Origin: Agelas oroides
Taxonomy: Eukaryota > Porifera > Demospongiae > Agelasida > Agelasidae
DNA length: 64,000 bases
NCBI GenBank assembly: GCA_949130485.1
Contig: OX422184.1
Span: 15,226,405-15,290,404 of the forward strand
Direction: 5' to 3'
Of this stretch, positions 63,901 to 64,000 are shown in pieces; the stretch's first letter is position 1; each line of letters starts with the position of its first letter. The notes beneath the pieces were generated by a model. That model did not search any database and was not told the DNA's origin. It saw only the letters and a program-made list of their open reading frames with translations. The position numbers were made by a program, and so were the translations under genes.

Positions 63901-64000
63901 TGACAATTACAGACCAATTGCTCTTGCTCCAACATTGAGCAAGGTCTTAGAGTGGTGCATTTTACTCATCTATGGAGACTCTTTCTCCACCTCGCCTCTT
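60937..64000 (+). mobile_element. CR1/L2-group LINE, duplicate copy, cut by window end
   Basis: Same as 33600-36663: ORF1 61044-62489 and ORF2 from 62479, with identical stops and frameshifts. A few substitutions differ. The window ends inside the reverse transcriptase before the YADD motif. Confidence 0.88.

Larger units (their letters stand above)
47407..64000 (+). repeat. Segmental duplication, copy 2 (runs off the window)
   Basis: Counterpart of 18784-36663. Copy-specific features: lack of most of the 19.3-22.5-kb element, a 1.26-kb insertion in intron 3 (about 48755-50020), an intact foldback MITE (52561-52892) and a further about 290 bp (52893-53182) absent from copy 1. From 53624 on, differences are rare single substitutions, apart from shortened poly-C runs. 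Confidence 0.95.

Noticed and set aside
1-64000. tRNA, rRNA or other structured RNA genes
   Set aside because: No complete cloverleaf or rRNA-like segment seen by eye; the only Pol III-like A box is within a dispersed repeat without a properly spaced B box.

Overview
The window is eukaryotic, most likely from an invertebrate animal genome. It has spliced genes with canonical GT/AG introns (many only about 60-80 nt long), Helitron, LINE and many foldback/MITE-type transposons, and abundant microsatellites. A 2A-like peptide in the Helitron protein and the very short introns would fit a sponge, but the sequence alone does not settle the phylum. Nothing bacterial or CRISPR-like is present.

Region 1 (about 0.6-9.2 kb) is a nearly complete autonomous Helitron (1045-9189). 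It encodes a leader plus 2A-like motif, a PHD finger, a 19-residue charged repeat, a HUH (Rep) nuclease with YLSKY tyrosines and a PIF1-type helicase, followed by a separate RPA-like single-strand DNA-binding protein. The Rep-helicase frame is broken by one in-frame TAG (3408) and one frameshift (about 5040). Immediately upstream, at 559-1038, is a 480-bp internal-deletion derivative with the same 5' and 3' ends.

Region 2 (9.2-13.2 kb) holds a CpG-rich possible promoter/first exon, a 60-bp minisatellite, an unassigned two-exon gene candidate (10.4-11.1 kb) and a reverse-strand LINE fragment (11.9-12.6 kb).

Region 3 (13.2-44.6 kb) is one gene, a TPC1-like two-pore channel. I reconstructed 30 exons joining in frame to about 904 aa. 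Its introns are packed with mobile DNA: a Harbinger-like MITE (13.6 kb), a 3.3-kb element with terminal inverted repeats (19.3-22.5 kb), CA repeats and a foldback element (25 kb), a hAT-like insertion (31.7 kb), a degraded CR1/L2-type LINE (33.6-37.9 kb), a 594-bp element with 9-bp target duplications (39.3 kb) and a further TIR element (42.0-42.6 kb).

Region 4 (44.6-47.4 kb) is a repeat-rich spacer: a 35-bp minisatellite, a 114-bp tandem duplication, perfect and imperfect palindromes, and a second copy of a dispersed repeat that acts as the empty site for the hAT-like insertion.

Region 5 (47.4-64.0 kb, running off the end) is a tandem segmental duplication of about 18.8-36.7 kb. It carries exons 3-19 of the channel gene and the same LINE. 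This second copy lacks exons 1-2 and has a +1 frameshift in its first large exon, so it is probably a pseudogene or needs another start. By eye the two copies differ by several percent with many indels upstream of about 26 kb / 53.2 kb, but are nearly identical downstream. That step suggests gene conversion, a two-stage history or an assembly effect.
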